A stretch of 40,031 nucleotides of DNA from Eubacteriales bacterium (GTDB lineage: Bacteria; Bacillota; Clostridia; Saccharofermentanales; UBA5734), in the NCBI GenBank assembly GCA_028695145.1, contig JAQVJP010000010.1, forward strand, positions 1 to 40,031, written 5' to 3'. This document shows positions 32,712-40,028 of the stretch, one piece after another. The translations under genes were made by a program, and so were the position numbers. The first letter of the stretch is position 1; each line of letters begins with the position of its first letter. Under the pieces are notes generated by a model, which did not search any database, had not been told where the DNA came from, and saw only the letters and a program-made list of their open reading frames with translations.

Positions 32712-34484
32712 ATGTCAGATTTTTTAGATCCGGTCTATAGACAGACCTTCCGTCATACAAGTTCACATATTATGGCTCACGCTGTTAAGCGTCTATTTCC
32801 AGAGGCCAAATTAGCGATTGGACCTGCCATAGATAATGGTTTTTACTATGATTTTGATTATGATGGTACATTTACCACTGATGATCTCAAAAAAATTGAA
32901 ACTGAGATGAAGAAAATTGTTAAAGATAAGCTTAAGGTTGAACGTTTCGAGCTATCTCGCGAAGAGGCGCGCGAGCTTATGCTTGAGAAAGGCGAGACTT
33001 ATAAGGTTGAATTAATTGATGAGTTGCCTGAAGGCGAGACTATCTCTTTTTACAAACAAGGCGATTTTGTTGATCTATGTGCAGGACCTCATCTGGACAA
33101 TACCGGAGAGGTAAAGGCTTTTAAACTTACACAGGTGGCAGGCGCTTATTGGCGTGGTAATGAGAAAAATAAAATGCTGCAGCGTATATATGGAACAAGC
33201 TTCCCTGATAAGCTACAGCTCAAGGAATATCTTGAGAAACTTGAAGAGGCAAGGAAGCGCGATCATAATAAGATTGGTCGTGAGCTTGGTTTCTTCACAA
33301 CTGTAGATTATATCGGACAAGGATTGCCGATAATGCTGCCCAAAGGCGCGAAGACATTGCAGATACTTCAGAGATTTGTTGAAGATGAAGAAGAGAAGCG
33401 TGGTTACTTGATTACCAAAACCCCGTTTATGGCTAAATCTGATCTTTATAAAATCAGTGGGCATTGGCAGCATTATCGTGATGGTATGTTTATTATAGGT
33501 GACGAAAATAAAGCTGATGAAGAAGAAGTTCTGGCTTTACGGCCGATGACTTGTCCGTTCCAGTTCCAGGCTTATTTGCAAAGGACGCGCAGTTATCGCG
33601 ATCTTCCTATCAGATACGCTGAAACTTCGACCCTTTTCAGAAATGAATCGTCAGGAGAGATGCATGGATTGATCAGAGTTCGTCAATTTACCATTTCTGA
33701 AGGGCACCTTGTTTGTGCTCCTGATCAGCTTGAGCAGGAGTTTAGTGGAGCTCTTAATCTTGCCAACTTCATGTTGAAAGCGGTTGGACTTGATGATGAT
33801 GTCAGTTATCGTTTCTCTTTATGGGATCCAGCGAAAACGGATAAATATATTGGTGATGCGGCTCAATGGGAAGCTGTTCAAGATACTATGAAACAGATAC
33901 TTGATAAAATGAGTCTTGATTATGAGACTGCCACGGGTGAAGCCGCTTTTTACGGACCTAAACTTGATATTCAGATTAAGAATGTATTTGGTAAGGAAGA
34001 TACTCTTATTACAATTCAGATTGATTTCCAATTGGCTGAACGTTTTGGTATGTTCTATACTGATAGCAACGGTGAACGTAAGCATCCGTATATAATTCAT
34101 AGAACTTCTATTGGCTGTTATGAACGTACCTTAGCTCTGCTGATTGAGAAATATGCCGGTGCGCTGCCGCTATGGCTTGCACCAGAGCAGGCCAGAATAC
34201 TTGCTATCTCTGAGAAGCATGCAGATGCCGCACATGAACTGGCTGCTGTCCTTAAAGAGGCCAATATCAGGGTTGAGGTTGATGATAGAGCTGAGAAGAT
34301 TGGTAAAAAAATCAGAGAAGCCCAAATGGAGAAGGTTCATTATATGCTGGTGCTTGGTGATCAGGAAGTAGAGAACAAGACCGTGGCTGTGAGATCAAGA
34401 CTGCATGGTGATCTTGGATCTATGACTCATGATCAGCTGATCGCGAAGATGCAGCAGGAAGTAAGAGATAGAATCAATAAGTAA
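32712..34484 (+). CDS. thrS: threonyl-tRNA synthetase without TGS domain
   Basis: Class II synthetase charging tRNA-Thr. The protein starts directly with the editing domain (FRHTSSHIMAHAVKRLFP, and later LCAGPHL), then the catalytic core with MTCPFQFQ (zinc Cys), motif 2 FRNESSGEMHGLIRVRQFT and motif 3 HRTSIGCYERTLALLIE. An anticodon-binding domain ends the protein. Length is 590 residues, about 50 fewer than the usual 640, because the N-terminal TGS domain is absent. The start is the ATG 5 bases after TGGAGG; an ATG at 32700 lies at the binding site itself. It follows comEA by 77 bases. Confidence 0.96.
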   Translation: MSDFLDPVYRQTFRHTSSHIMAHAVKRLFPEAKLAIGPAIDNGFYYDFDYDGTFTTDDLKKIETEMKKIVKDKLKVERFELSREEARELMLEKGETYKVELIDELPEGETISFYKQGDFVDLCAGPHLDNTGEVKAFKLTQVAGAYWRGNEKNKMLQRIYGTSFPDKLQLKEYLEKLEEARKRDHNKIGRELGFFTTVDYIGQGLPIMLPKGAKTLQILQRFVEDEEEKRGYLITKTPFMAKSDLYKISGHWQHYRDGMFIIGDENKADEEEVLALRPMTCPFQFQAYLQRTRSYRDLPIRYAETSTLFRNESSGEMHGLIRVRQFTISEGHLVCAPDQLEQEFSGALNLANFMLKAVGLDDDVSYRFSLWDPAKTDKYIGDAAQWEAVQDTMKQILDKMSLDYETATGEAAFYGPKLDIQIKNVFGKEDTLITIQIDFQLAERFGMFYTDSNGERKHPYIIHRTSIGCYERTLALLIEKYAGALPLWLAPEQARILAISEKHADAAHELAAVLKEANIRVEVDDRAEKIGKKIREAQMEKVHYMLVLGDQEVENKTVAVRSRLHGDLGSMTHDQLIAKMQQEVRDRINK

Positions 34485-34512
34485 TATTACTATATTGTTA
34501 TGTTAATGTTAT

Positions 34513-34553
34513 CAGCAGCTGGTTTTGAATGTGAAACCGGCTGCTGTTATTTC
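34513..34553 (+). terminator. terminator after thrS
   Basis: 13-base stem CAGCAGCTGGTTT / AAACCGGCTGCTG (one G-U pair) at 34513-34525 and 34534-34546, an 8-base loop, and a TTATTT tail. Confidence 0.82.
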
Positions 34554-34590
34554 CTGAGATGCTTGATTTCAATATGGTTTAATGATATGA

Positions 34591-34630
34591 GAAAAACAAA
34601 AAAAGGAACAGCCATCTAAGGACTGTTCCT
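34591..34630 (-). terminator. terminator of tRNA-Pro
   Basis: On the minus strand: AGGAACAG / CTGTTCCT (34604-34611 and 34623-34630) with an 11-base loop, then a T-rich run (A-run on the + strand from 34593). It follows the tRNA 3' end directly. Confidence 0.88.
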
Positions 34631-34634
34631 GTAT

Positions 34635-34710
34635 TGGTCGGAGTGAGAGGACTTGAACCTCCGGCCTCTTGGTCCCGAACCAAGCGCTCTACCACCTGAG
34701 CCACACCCCG
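34635..34710 (-). tRNA. tRNA-Pro (anticodon CGG)
   Basis: The minus strand folds as a full cloverleaf: acceptor CGGGGTG with CACTCCG (one G-U), D-arm GCTC/GAGC, anticodon stem CTTGG/CCAAG with loop TTCGGGA (anticodon CGG), and a T-arm containing GTTCAAGTC. Discriminator A and a genome-encoded CCA follow. It has its own promoter and terminator. Confidence 0.96.
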
Positions 34711-34723
34711 TTGAGCCTTCACA

Positions 34724-34752
34724 ATTTTACTTTGAAATTGTTTCGATGTCAA
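34724..34752 (-). promoter_or_regulatory. tRNA-Pro promoter
   Basis: On the minus strand: TTGACA (34747-34752), 17 bases, TAAAAT (34724-34729), 14 bases before the tRNA. It overlaps the thyA promoter on the opposite strand. Confidence 0.85.
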
Positions 34753-34759
34753 GTATAAT
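34732..34759 (+). promoter_or_regulatory. thyA promoter, overlapping the tRNA-Pro promoter
   Basis: TTGAAA (34732-34737), 16 bases, TATAAT (34754-34759). The -35 and spacer lie over the divergent tRNA-Pro promoter, so RNA polymerase cannot occupy both at once. Confidence 0.65.
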
Positions 34760-34803
34760 TGGCTGTAAAAGAGTAAGCCGGATTTGTTATGAGGTAATTA
34801 ATT

Positions 34804-35634
34804 ATGAGTTATGCTGACCAGATATTTATTGAGAATTGCAGATATATCCTTGAAAATGGATATGACCAGACAGGAGAGGAAGTTCGGCCGCATTGGGAAG
34901 ATGGTACACCAGCTTATACCCGTAAGGCTTTTGCCTTGGTTAATCGTTATGATTTGAGTCGTGAGTTTCCTATTATCACAGTAAGATATCAGAATTTCAA
35001 GGCGGCTGTTGATGAGCTTCTTTGGATCTGGCAGAAAAAATCAAACAGAATTGCCGATCTTAATAGTAAAATATGGGATCAGTGGGCTGATGACGATGGA
35101 ACGATTGGCAAAGCCTACGGATATCAACTTGCTCAGAAGCATCAGTATTCTGAAGGTATGTATGATCAGGTGGATCGAGTAATTTTTGATCTTAAGAATA
35201 ATCCCGCCAGCAGGAGAATAATGACGAATATATATACTCATGCGGATCTGCATGAGATGCAACTGTATCCATGTGCCTATAGTATGACTTTTAATGTTAG
35301 CGGTTCGAAATTAAACGCGATTTTGAATCAACGATCTCAGGATATGCTGGTAGCAAACGGTTGGAATGTTATGCAATATGCGGTTCTCGTTCATATGTTC
35401 GCCCAGATTAGTGGGTTTGAAGTTGGTGAGCTTGTGCATGTCATTGCAGATGCACATATCTATGATCGCCATATCCCTATGGTAGAAGAATTAATAACAA
35501 GAGAAGTACATGAAGCACCGGCTCTGATAATCGATCCGGAGATTAAAAACTTCTATGATTTTTCTGTTGATAGTTTTATGCTTGATAATTATCAGCACAG
35601 TGGTAAAATTGGCAAAATTCCAGTCGCGATCTGA
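34804..35634 (+). CDS. thyA: thymidylate synthase
   Basis: Methylates dUMP to dTMP using methylene-tetrahydrofolate. The catalytic Cys is residue 157 in LYPCAYSMTF. The nucleotide/folate-binding region reads LNQRSQDMLVANGWNVMQYA, and VIADAHIYDRH is the conserved His/Tyr region. Length is 276 residues, normal. GAGG lies 9 bases before the ATG. Next to folA, which regenerates tetrahydrofolate consumed by the reaction, so the two form a functional pair, 38 bases apart. Confidence 0.96.
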   Translation: MSYADQIFIENCRYILENGYDQTGEEVRPHWEDGTPAYTRKAFALVNRYDLSREFPIITVRYQNFKAAVDELLWIWQKKSNRIADLNSKIWDQWADDDGTIGKAYGYQLAQKHQYSEGMYDQVDRVIFDLKNNPASRRIMTNIYTHADLHEMQLYPCAYSMTFNVSGSKLNAILNQRSQDMLVANGWNVMQYAVLVHMFAQISGFEVGELVHVIADAHIYDRHIPMVEELITREVHEAPALIIDPEIKNFYDFSVDSFMLDNYQHSGKIGKIPVAI

Positions 35635-35672
35635 TAGAATATACCTATATGGCAACAGGCAAGGAGGAGTTA

Positions 35673-36224
35673 ATGAATCTAATCGCAGCGGTTGACAAAA
35701 ATTGGGCAATTGGCAGCAATGATGATCTGCTATTTCGTATCAGCACAGATTTAAAAAGGTTTCGCCAATTGACCACAGACAAAACAGTAATATATGGTCG
35801 CAGAACTATGGAGACTTTTCCCGGTGGTAAACCATTAAAAAACCGGCGTAATATTGTGCTTAGCAGACAAAACAGTATAAATATTGAAGGCGCTGCTATT
35901 TGCCACAATAGAGACGAATTATTTATGCTTCTTAATCAGCTTCAGGAAACAGCTGAGATTACTGATTCAGATGTTTTTGTGATTGGCGGTGCCAGTGTTT
36001 ATAAAATGTTGCTGCCTTATTGTAAGAGAGCCTATATTACTTATGTTTACGCTGAAGGTGATAACCCTGATTGTTTTTTAGTACCACTCGATAATCAGAA
36101 GGGCTGGCAGCTCAGTGAGACGAGTGAGATAATGCAGGACAATGGTTTGTGTTTCGATTATAGAACATATGTGCAAGCTGAGCCGGCATCATGGATGCAG
36201 GTACAGGAGAATGATCGGACGTAA
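35673..36224 (+). CDS. folA: dihydrofolate reductase
   Basis: Reduces dihydrofolate to tetrahydrofolate with NADPH. The N-terminus NLIAAVDKNWAIG, LLFRISTDLKRFRQLT with the active-site Asp, VIYGRRTMETFPGGKPL and VIGGASVYKMLLP mark the family. Length is 183 residues, slightly longer than the usual 160, because of a C-terminal tail (AEPASWMQVQENDRT). ATG 35673 follows AAGGAGGAG by 5 bases; a longer frame from 35649 begins before that site. It lies between thyA and the ogt fusion with short gaps. Confidence 0.95.
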   Translation: MNLIAAVDKNWAIGSNDDLLFRISTDLKRFRQLTTDKTVIYGRRTMETFPGGKPLKNRRNIVLSRQNSINIEGAAICHNRDELFMLLNQLQETAEITDSDVFVIGGASVYKMLLPYCKRAYITYVYAEGDNPDCFLVPLDNQKGWQLSETSEIMQDNGLCFDYRTYVQAEPASWMQVQENDRT

Positions 36225-36229
36225 GAATT

Positions 36230-37306
36230 ATGATTACGGAAATCAAGCGATTGCATAAGAAGGATATTAAGCGTTTAGAGGGCTTAGAAATAAGTTCATC
36301 TGCGGTTAATGTCTTAAAATATTTGCATAATGCCAAATCTAATGCAGATATATTTATTGATGCTGCCTGGCTGGCTTCAGATTCTCAAGCAGAGCAGCCT
36401 TATGCTATTGTCTGGTTTTTACATGATCGTTTTGATTCTTGTCAGGTGCAAGTTGCCGCGTGTTTCCTGTTTGAAAATGCATCAACTGAAATTTGGTTGA
36501 ATCTTATCTTGGCTGTTGAAAAAATGTTTGTTGATAGTTTTTCAGTGTCCTGGCTGATATTGTCTGACCAAACTGCCGGCCAGGAGGCACTTAGCAGGTC
36601 AGGCTATTTGTTTGTCGGACGTGTACCAGGTGCGTTTAGATATCCTGATAGTCAGCTTCACAGTGATGTTTGGCTGTACCGGACCGATTGTTGCCGTCGA
36701 CAAGATGTGGGTGTAGCTTTTACCAGTTTTAAATATGGCTGGATTGCGGTCAGTGGAGATAGGGATGGAATAAAATCTATTGATTTTGTCAGAAGTGGTA
36801 CAGAGATTGCCGTTTTCAATTATGTGTGGCATGCTCAGAAGCTCAAACTGCTTGATGAGAATACCGGATTTATGAAAAAACCGCCCGCTCTCCCTGTAAC
36901 AACAGCGGCAGAATCATGGATCAATAGTGAATACATTTTACCGTCACCGGTTGCAGCCGCGGGTCGGCAAATACTCGAATATCTTGAAGGGAGAAGACGG
37001 CAGTTTGATTTGCCTTTGAAGCTAAATAGCGGCAGTGATTTCCAAAATAGTGTCTGGAATGCGATTCTGGATACACCATATGGTGCTGTGGCTACTTATG
37101 AAGATTTGGCGGTTAAAATATCTGGAAACAGTGATCGGGCAAGAGTTTTGACACGTGCTGTTGGCGCTGCCTGTGGCGCCAATCCTTTGCCAATTGTAGT
37201 GCCATGCCACAGAATTATCGGCAAAAATGGCAGGTTGACCGGATTTAATGGTGGTCTGGATATTAAGGAATATCTTTTGAACCATGAAATGTTTGGTCTT
37301 GAATAG
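36230..37306 (+). CDS. ogt: GNAT-like domain fused to O6-methylguanine-DNA methyltransferase
   Basis: 358 residues. From about residue 255 it is an Ogt/MGMT alkyltransferase that removes alkyl groups from guanine in one suicidal step: FQNSVWNAILDTPYGAVATYEDLA, then VVPCHRIIG with acceptor Cys326 and FNGGLDIKEYLL. About 155 N-terminal residues end in SRSGYLFVGRVPGAFRYPDS and WLYR, which looks like the last part of a GNAT acetyltransferase. A clear acetyl-CoA loop is not visible, so acetylation is doubtful. Residues 155-250 are an Ogt N-terminal-like region. Ogt alone is usually 160-180 residues. Starts 5 bases after folA with only a weak ribosome binding site. Confidence 0.85.
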   Translation: MITEIKRLHKKDIKRLEGLEISSSAVNVLKYLHNAKSNADIFIDAAWLASDSQAEQPYAIVWFLHDRFDSCQVQVAACFLFENASTEIWLNLILAVEKMFVDSFSVSWLILSDQTAGQEALSRSGYLFVGRVPGAFRYPDSQLHSDVWLYRTDCCRRQDVGVAFTSFKYGWIAVSGDRDGIKSIDFVRSGTEIAVFNYVWHAQKLKLLDENTGFMKKPPALPVTTAAESWINSEYILPSPVAAAGRQILEYLEGRRRQFDLPLKLNSGSDFQNSVWNAILDTPYGAVATYEDLAVKISGNSDRARVLTRAVGAACGANPLPIVVPCHRIIGKNGRLTGFNGGLDIKEYLLNHEMFGLE

Positions 37307-37330
37307 AGTATATGTGAGGAGAAAAATACT

Positions 37331-38164
37331 ATGTCAGAATATGAGAAAAAAAATAGACGTCCAGTAAATAAAAATATACCGGTAAAAGTTGAACCAGGAG
37401 AAAAGATATCTATTAAGCCAACTACTTTGCTGGCTCCGGTTCCTGTTGTTCTCGTGGGATGTAGCGGTAAACCTGATGGCCAGAGACCACAGAATAATCT
37501 AATAACTGTAGCCTGGGCCGGTACTGTTTGTTCTGATCCGCCAATGTTATCAATCGCCGTGAGAAAAGAACGCTGGTCATATGAACAAATCAAGGAAACT
37601 CGCGAGTTTACCGTTAATCTGGTTAGTAAGGATCTGCTGTGGGCAACAGATTTTTGCGGTGTTAAGTCGGGGAAGGATGTTGATAAGTTCAAAGAATGTA
37701 AATTGACTGCTGTCAAAGCGGAAGCTCTGCCACTGGCTCCTGCAGTCAAAGAAAGTCCATTGACTATTTCCTGCAGAGTTGCCCAGATTATTGAACTTGG
37801 CTCGCATGATCTGTTCATTGCCAAAATAGTAGCTGTTCAAGTTGACCCGAAAATTATGAAAGGTCAGAAAATCTGTCTTGATCAGGCTGAGTTGACGGCT
37901 TTTGCCCATGGAGAATACTATGAGATTGGTTCAATTCTTGGTTTCTTCGGATACTCTATTGCATCGGCTGATGTTCTGCGCAGACGTTTGCCGGCACCTG
38001 CAGCTGAAAAAGCAAAAACCAGTCGAGGTGCAGGATATACCAGGAAGGTGAGACCGGGTGATAAAAACGGTTCTGATAGTTCAAGAGGCCGTCCGCGCCG
38101 TAATAGTAATAGCAATACCTCACCAAGAAGAGAATACGGGAACAAACCTGGTAAAAAGAAATAA
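37331..38164 (+). CDS. flavin reductase family protein with a basic C-terminal tail
   Basis: 277 residues. Residues about 25-190 form an FMN-binding split barrel of the flavin-reductase family: APVPVVLVGCSG, NNLITVAWAGTVCSDPPMLSIAVR, FTVNLVS and DLFIAKIVAV. Such proteins bind FMN and are oxidoreductases or flavoproteins of poorly known substrate. The last 60 residues are rich in Arg, Lys, Ser and Asn (RGRPRRNSNSNTSPRRE, ending GKKK), low complexity and probably unfolded; this is not usual for the family and suggests binding to nucleic acid or another acidic partner. GAGGAG lies 9 bases before the ATG. It ends before a shared terminator. Confidence 0.85.
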   Translation: MSEYEKKNRRPVNKNIPVKVEPGEKISIKPTTLLAPVPVVLVGCSGKPDGQRPQNNLITVAWAGTVCSDPPMLSIAVRKERWSYEQIKETREFTVNLVSKDLLWATDFCGVKSGKDVDKFKECKLTAVKAEALPLAPAVKESPLTISCRVAQIIELGSHDLFIAKIVAVQVDPKIMKGQKICLDQAELTAFAHGEYYEIGSILGFFGYSIASADVLRRRLPAPAAEKAKTSRGAGYTRKVRPGDKNGSDSSRGRPRRNSNSNTSPRREYGNKPGKKK

Positions 38165-38185
38165 TATCTTAGGGAAAATAGCGTT

Positions 38186-38230
38186 TAAAAATCAAGGCCG
38201 GTTATTATTAACCGGCCTTGATTAAAAGAT
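38186..38230. terminator. terminator between flavin reductase gene and pfp
   Basis: A 15-base perfect stem AATCAAGGCCGGTTA (38190-38204) and complement (38209-38223), 4-base loop. On the minus strand a T-run follows directly, so it serves pfp best; on the + strand the T-run is six bases away. Confidence 0.88.
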
Positions 38231-38255
38231 TTTTGCTTAGGAATTTATTGATTAA

Positions 38256-39500
38256 TTACTTGGTTGCCAGAACCTTCTTAAGTTTCGCGAAACGGGGAAG
38301 ACCGTCTTCAATAGCGATCTTGGATTCTCCCTGTATCAGAGGCAGAGCATAATTAATGAATTTCTCATTAACAAAATTGCCCTCTTCGTTGATCCACTCA
38401 AGTGGTACTTTGCTCTCGGTGTTGGCCACATCATCGAGCGGAATCAGTTTGATTTCGCACTTGTACTCACCAGATTCTGGACGTTGGAAACCAACCATAT
38501 AATCTGTCATGCCATCAACAGCACATCTTACAGCGGTCTGACCTGCAAGGAAAGACTCTTCAACGTCTGTTTTGGAAGCAAGATGAGCCGCACAACGCTG
38601 CATAAGTGACAGTTCGATACCACGAACCTTACAGCCGATTTCTTTTTTGAGATAATTAGCCAGAACAGTTGCTGTTCCACCAAGCTGCTTATGGCCAAAA
38701 GCGTCAACAGATACTTCGCCTACCAGTTCAGGAATGAATTTGCCTTCTTTGGTCTGTACGCCTTCTGAAACGGCTATGATAACTTTGTTTTCTTTAGCAT
38801 AAACCTTCTTGACGTCTGCGAGCATTTTATCAAGATCAAAATCAACTTCCGGCAGATAAATCAGATCAGGACCATGGCCCTTATGCGCTGCCAAAGCAGC
38901 TGATGCTGTCAGCCAGCCGGCATGACGACCCATGATCTCAATAACAGTAATCATACCTGTGTCATAAACACGAGCATCGAGATAAACTTCCATGGTTGTA
39001 GTTGCTATGTATTTAGCCGCGGAAGCAAAACCTGGACAGTGATCAGTGCCGAAGAGATCGTTATCAATTGTCTTAGGAACGCCAATAACGTTACACTCGT
39101 ATCCTGACTGCTGCATGAACTTGGAAATTTTATTACAGGTATCCATGGAGTCGTTGCCACCGTTATAGAAGAAATAGCGAATATTGTATTTCTTAAATAC
39201 TTCGAGCATACGCTTATAATCGGTATCATCGTCCTTAAGGTCAGCCAGCTTGTAGCGGCATGATCCGAGCGCGGATGATGGGGTAGTTTTGAGGAGTTCG
39301 AGTTCAGCAGGATCCTCTTGTCCCATATCATAAAATTTCTCGTTCAGAATTCCTACGATACCATTTGCGGCACCATATACCTTCTCAATTACGCCTGTTT
39401 GACGAAGTGCCTCAGTAAAAACACCGGCAGCGCTGGCATTAATTACTGACGTTGGTCCGCCTGACTGACCGAAGATCGCATTACCAATCAGTTTGCTCAT
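38256..39500 (-). CDS. pfp: 6-phosphofructokinase, probably pyrophosphate-dependent
   Basis: Phosphorylates fructose 6-phosphate in glycolysis. Family motifs: GQSGGPTSVINAS, NGGNDSMDT, VPKTIDNDLFGTDH and IMGRHAGWL. Residues that separate the two phosphoryl donors favour pyrophosphate: Asp117 where ATP enzymes have Gly, and Lys143 in PKTIDND where ATP enzymes have Gly. Position 116 is Asn where most have the Mg-binding Asp. Length is 414 residues, longer than the 320 of ATP-PFK. AGGAGG lies 8 bases before the ATG. Monocistronic, with its own promoter at 39574 and a dyad at the start site. Confidence 0.94.
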   Translation of the reverse strand: MSKLIGNAIFGQSGGPTSVINASAAGVFTEALRQTGVIEKVYGAANGIVGILNEKFYDMGQEDPAELELLKTTPSSALGSCRYKLADLKDDDTDYKRMLEVFKKYNIRYFFYNGGNDSMDTCNKISKFMQQSGYECNVIGVPKTIDNDLFGTDHCPGFASAAKYIATTTMEVYLDARVYDTGMITVIEIMGRHAGWLTASAALAAHKGHGPDLIYLPEVDFDLDKMLADVKKVYAKENKVIIAVSEGVQTKEGKFIPELVGEVSVDAFGHKQLGGTATVLANYLKKEIGCKVRGIELSLMQRCAAHLASKTDVEESFLAGQTAVRCAVDGMTDYMVGFQRPESGEYKCEIKLIPLDDVANTESKVPLEWINEEGNFVNEKFINYALPLIQGESKIAIEDGLPRFAKLKKVLATK

Positions 39501-39540
39501 GAAATAACCTCCTGAAATTGTTGTGTTTTATTACTTAGAA

Positions 39541-39573
39541 TCAGGTAGCGCATTTATAATAATGCATACCTGA
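39541..39573 (-). promoter_or_regulatory. inverted repeat at the pfp transcription start (possible operator)
   Basis: TCAGGTA (39541-39547) and TACCTGA (39567-39573) are perfect inverted repeats, with inner GCATT / AATGC pairing. The dyad begins immediately after the -10 box of pfp and covers the start of transcription, where a repressor would block it. It could also form an RNA hairpin in the leader. Confidence 0.55.
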
Positions 39574-39601
39574 GTTATAATATCATGTATGGAAAAAGCA
39601 A
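39574..39601 (-). promoter_or_regulatory. pfp promoter
   Basis: On the minus strand: TTGCTT (39596-39601), 16 bases, TATAAC (39574-39579). The start codon is about 75 bases from the -10. Confidence 0.6.
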
Positions 39602-39641
39602 ACAAGTGCCAGTGTATATACAAAATTTTGAAAATCAATGC

Positions 39642-39670
39642 TTGACAAGATGGCTGATGGACCTTATAAT
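39642..39670 (+). promoter_or_regulatory. consensus promoter of the tRNA-His/Gln/Lys operon
   Basis: TTGACA (39642-39647), 17 bases, TATAAT (39665-39670): a perfect sigma-A promoter, as expected for stable RNA. The leader before the first tRNA is about 40 bases and holds TGCCA/TGGCA repeats. Confidence 0.93.
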
Positions 39671-39713
39671 TCTGTTCGTGCCAGCGACAGATGGCATCAA
39701 CCGCACCTAAGAT

Positions 39714-39791
39714 GGTGGGATTAGCTCAGTTGGTTAGAGTGCCAGATTGTGGCTCTGGAGGTCGTGGGTTCGATTCCCATATCCCACCCCA
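39714..39791 (+). tRNA. tRNA-His (anticodon GTG)
   Basis: Acceptor GTGGGAT with ATCCCAC, preceded by an encoded G-1 (39714) that pairs with C73, the histidine identity element. Anticodon stem CCAGA/TCTGG, loop TTGTGGC. T-arm GTGGGTTCGATTCCCAT. Encoded CCA at 39789-39791. Confidence 0.96.
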
Positions 39792-39836
39792 TTAAACTTT
39801 CGCTGGGCCGTAAGGTTCAGCCTAATGAAATTTCAT

Positions 39837-39911
39837 TGGGGTGTCGCCAAGCGGTAAGGCACGGGACTTTGACTCCCGCACTCGTAGGTTCAAATCCTGC
39901 CACCCCAGCCA
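39837..39911 (+). tRNA. tRNA-Gln (anticodon TTG)
   Basis: Acceptor TGGGGTG with CACCCCA, anticodon stem CGGGA/TCCCG with loop CTTTGAC, T-arm with GGTTCAAATCC, discriminator G and encoded CCA. It is 45 bases after tRNA-His and 3 before tRNA-Lys. Confidence 0.96.
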
Positions 39912-39914
39912 TAT

Positions 39915-39990
39915 GATCCACTAGCTCAGTTGGTAGAGCACCTGACTTTTAATCAGGGGGTCCGGAGTTCGAGCCTCCGGTGGATCACCA
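39915..39990 (+). tRNA. tRNA-Lys (anticodon TTT)
   Basis: Acceptor GATCCAC with GTGGATC, D-arm GCTCAGTTGGTAGAGC, anticodon stem CCTGA/TCAGG with loop CTTTTAA, T-arm with GAGTTCGAGCC, discriminator A and encoded CCA. Last gene of the tRNA operon. Confidence 0.97.
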
Positions 39991-39995
39991 AATGA

Positions 39996-40028
39996 AAAAC
40001 CTTGTGCTATAGCAGCACGAGGTTTTTT
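39996..40028 (+). terminator. terminator of the tRNA operon
   Basis: Stem AAAACCTTGTGCT / AGCACGAGGTTTT (one G-U) with a 5-base loop, followed by further T residues at the end of the window. Confidence 0.92.

Noticed and set aside
37096-37824. 242-codon minus-strand frame opposite ogt and the flavin reductase gene
   Set aside because: Antisense shadow of two well-supported genes; composition is low-complexity Ser/Thr/Leu with no motif.
39791-39836. Spacer between tRNA-His and tRNA-Gln as a possible further tRNA
   Set aside because: Only 45 bases, with no T-arm or anticodon-stem pattern.
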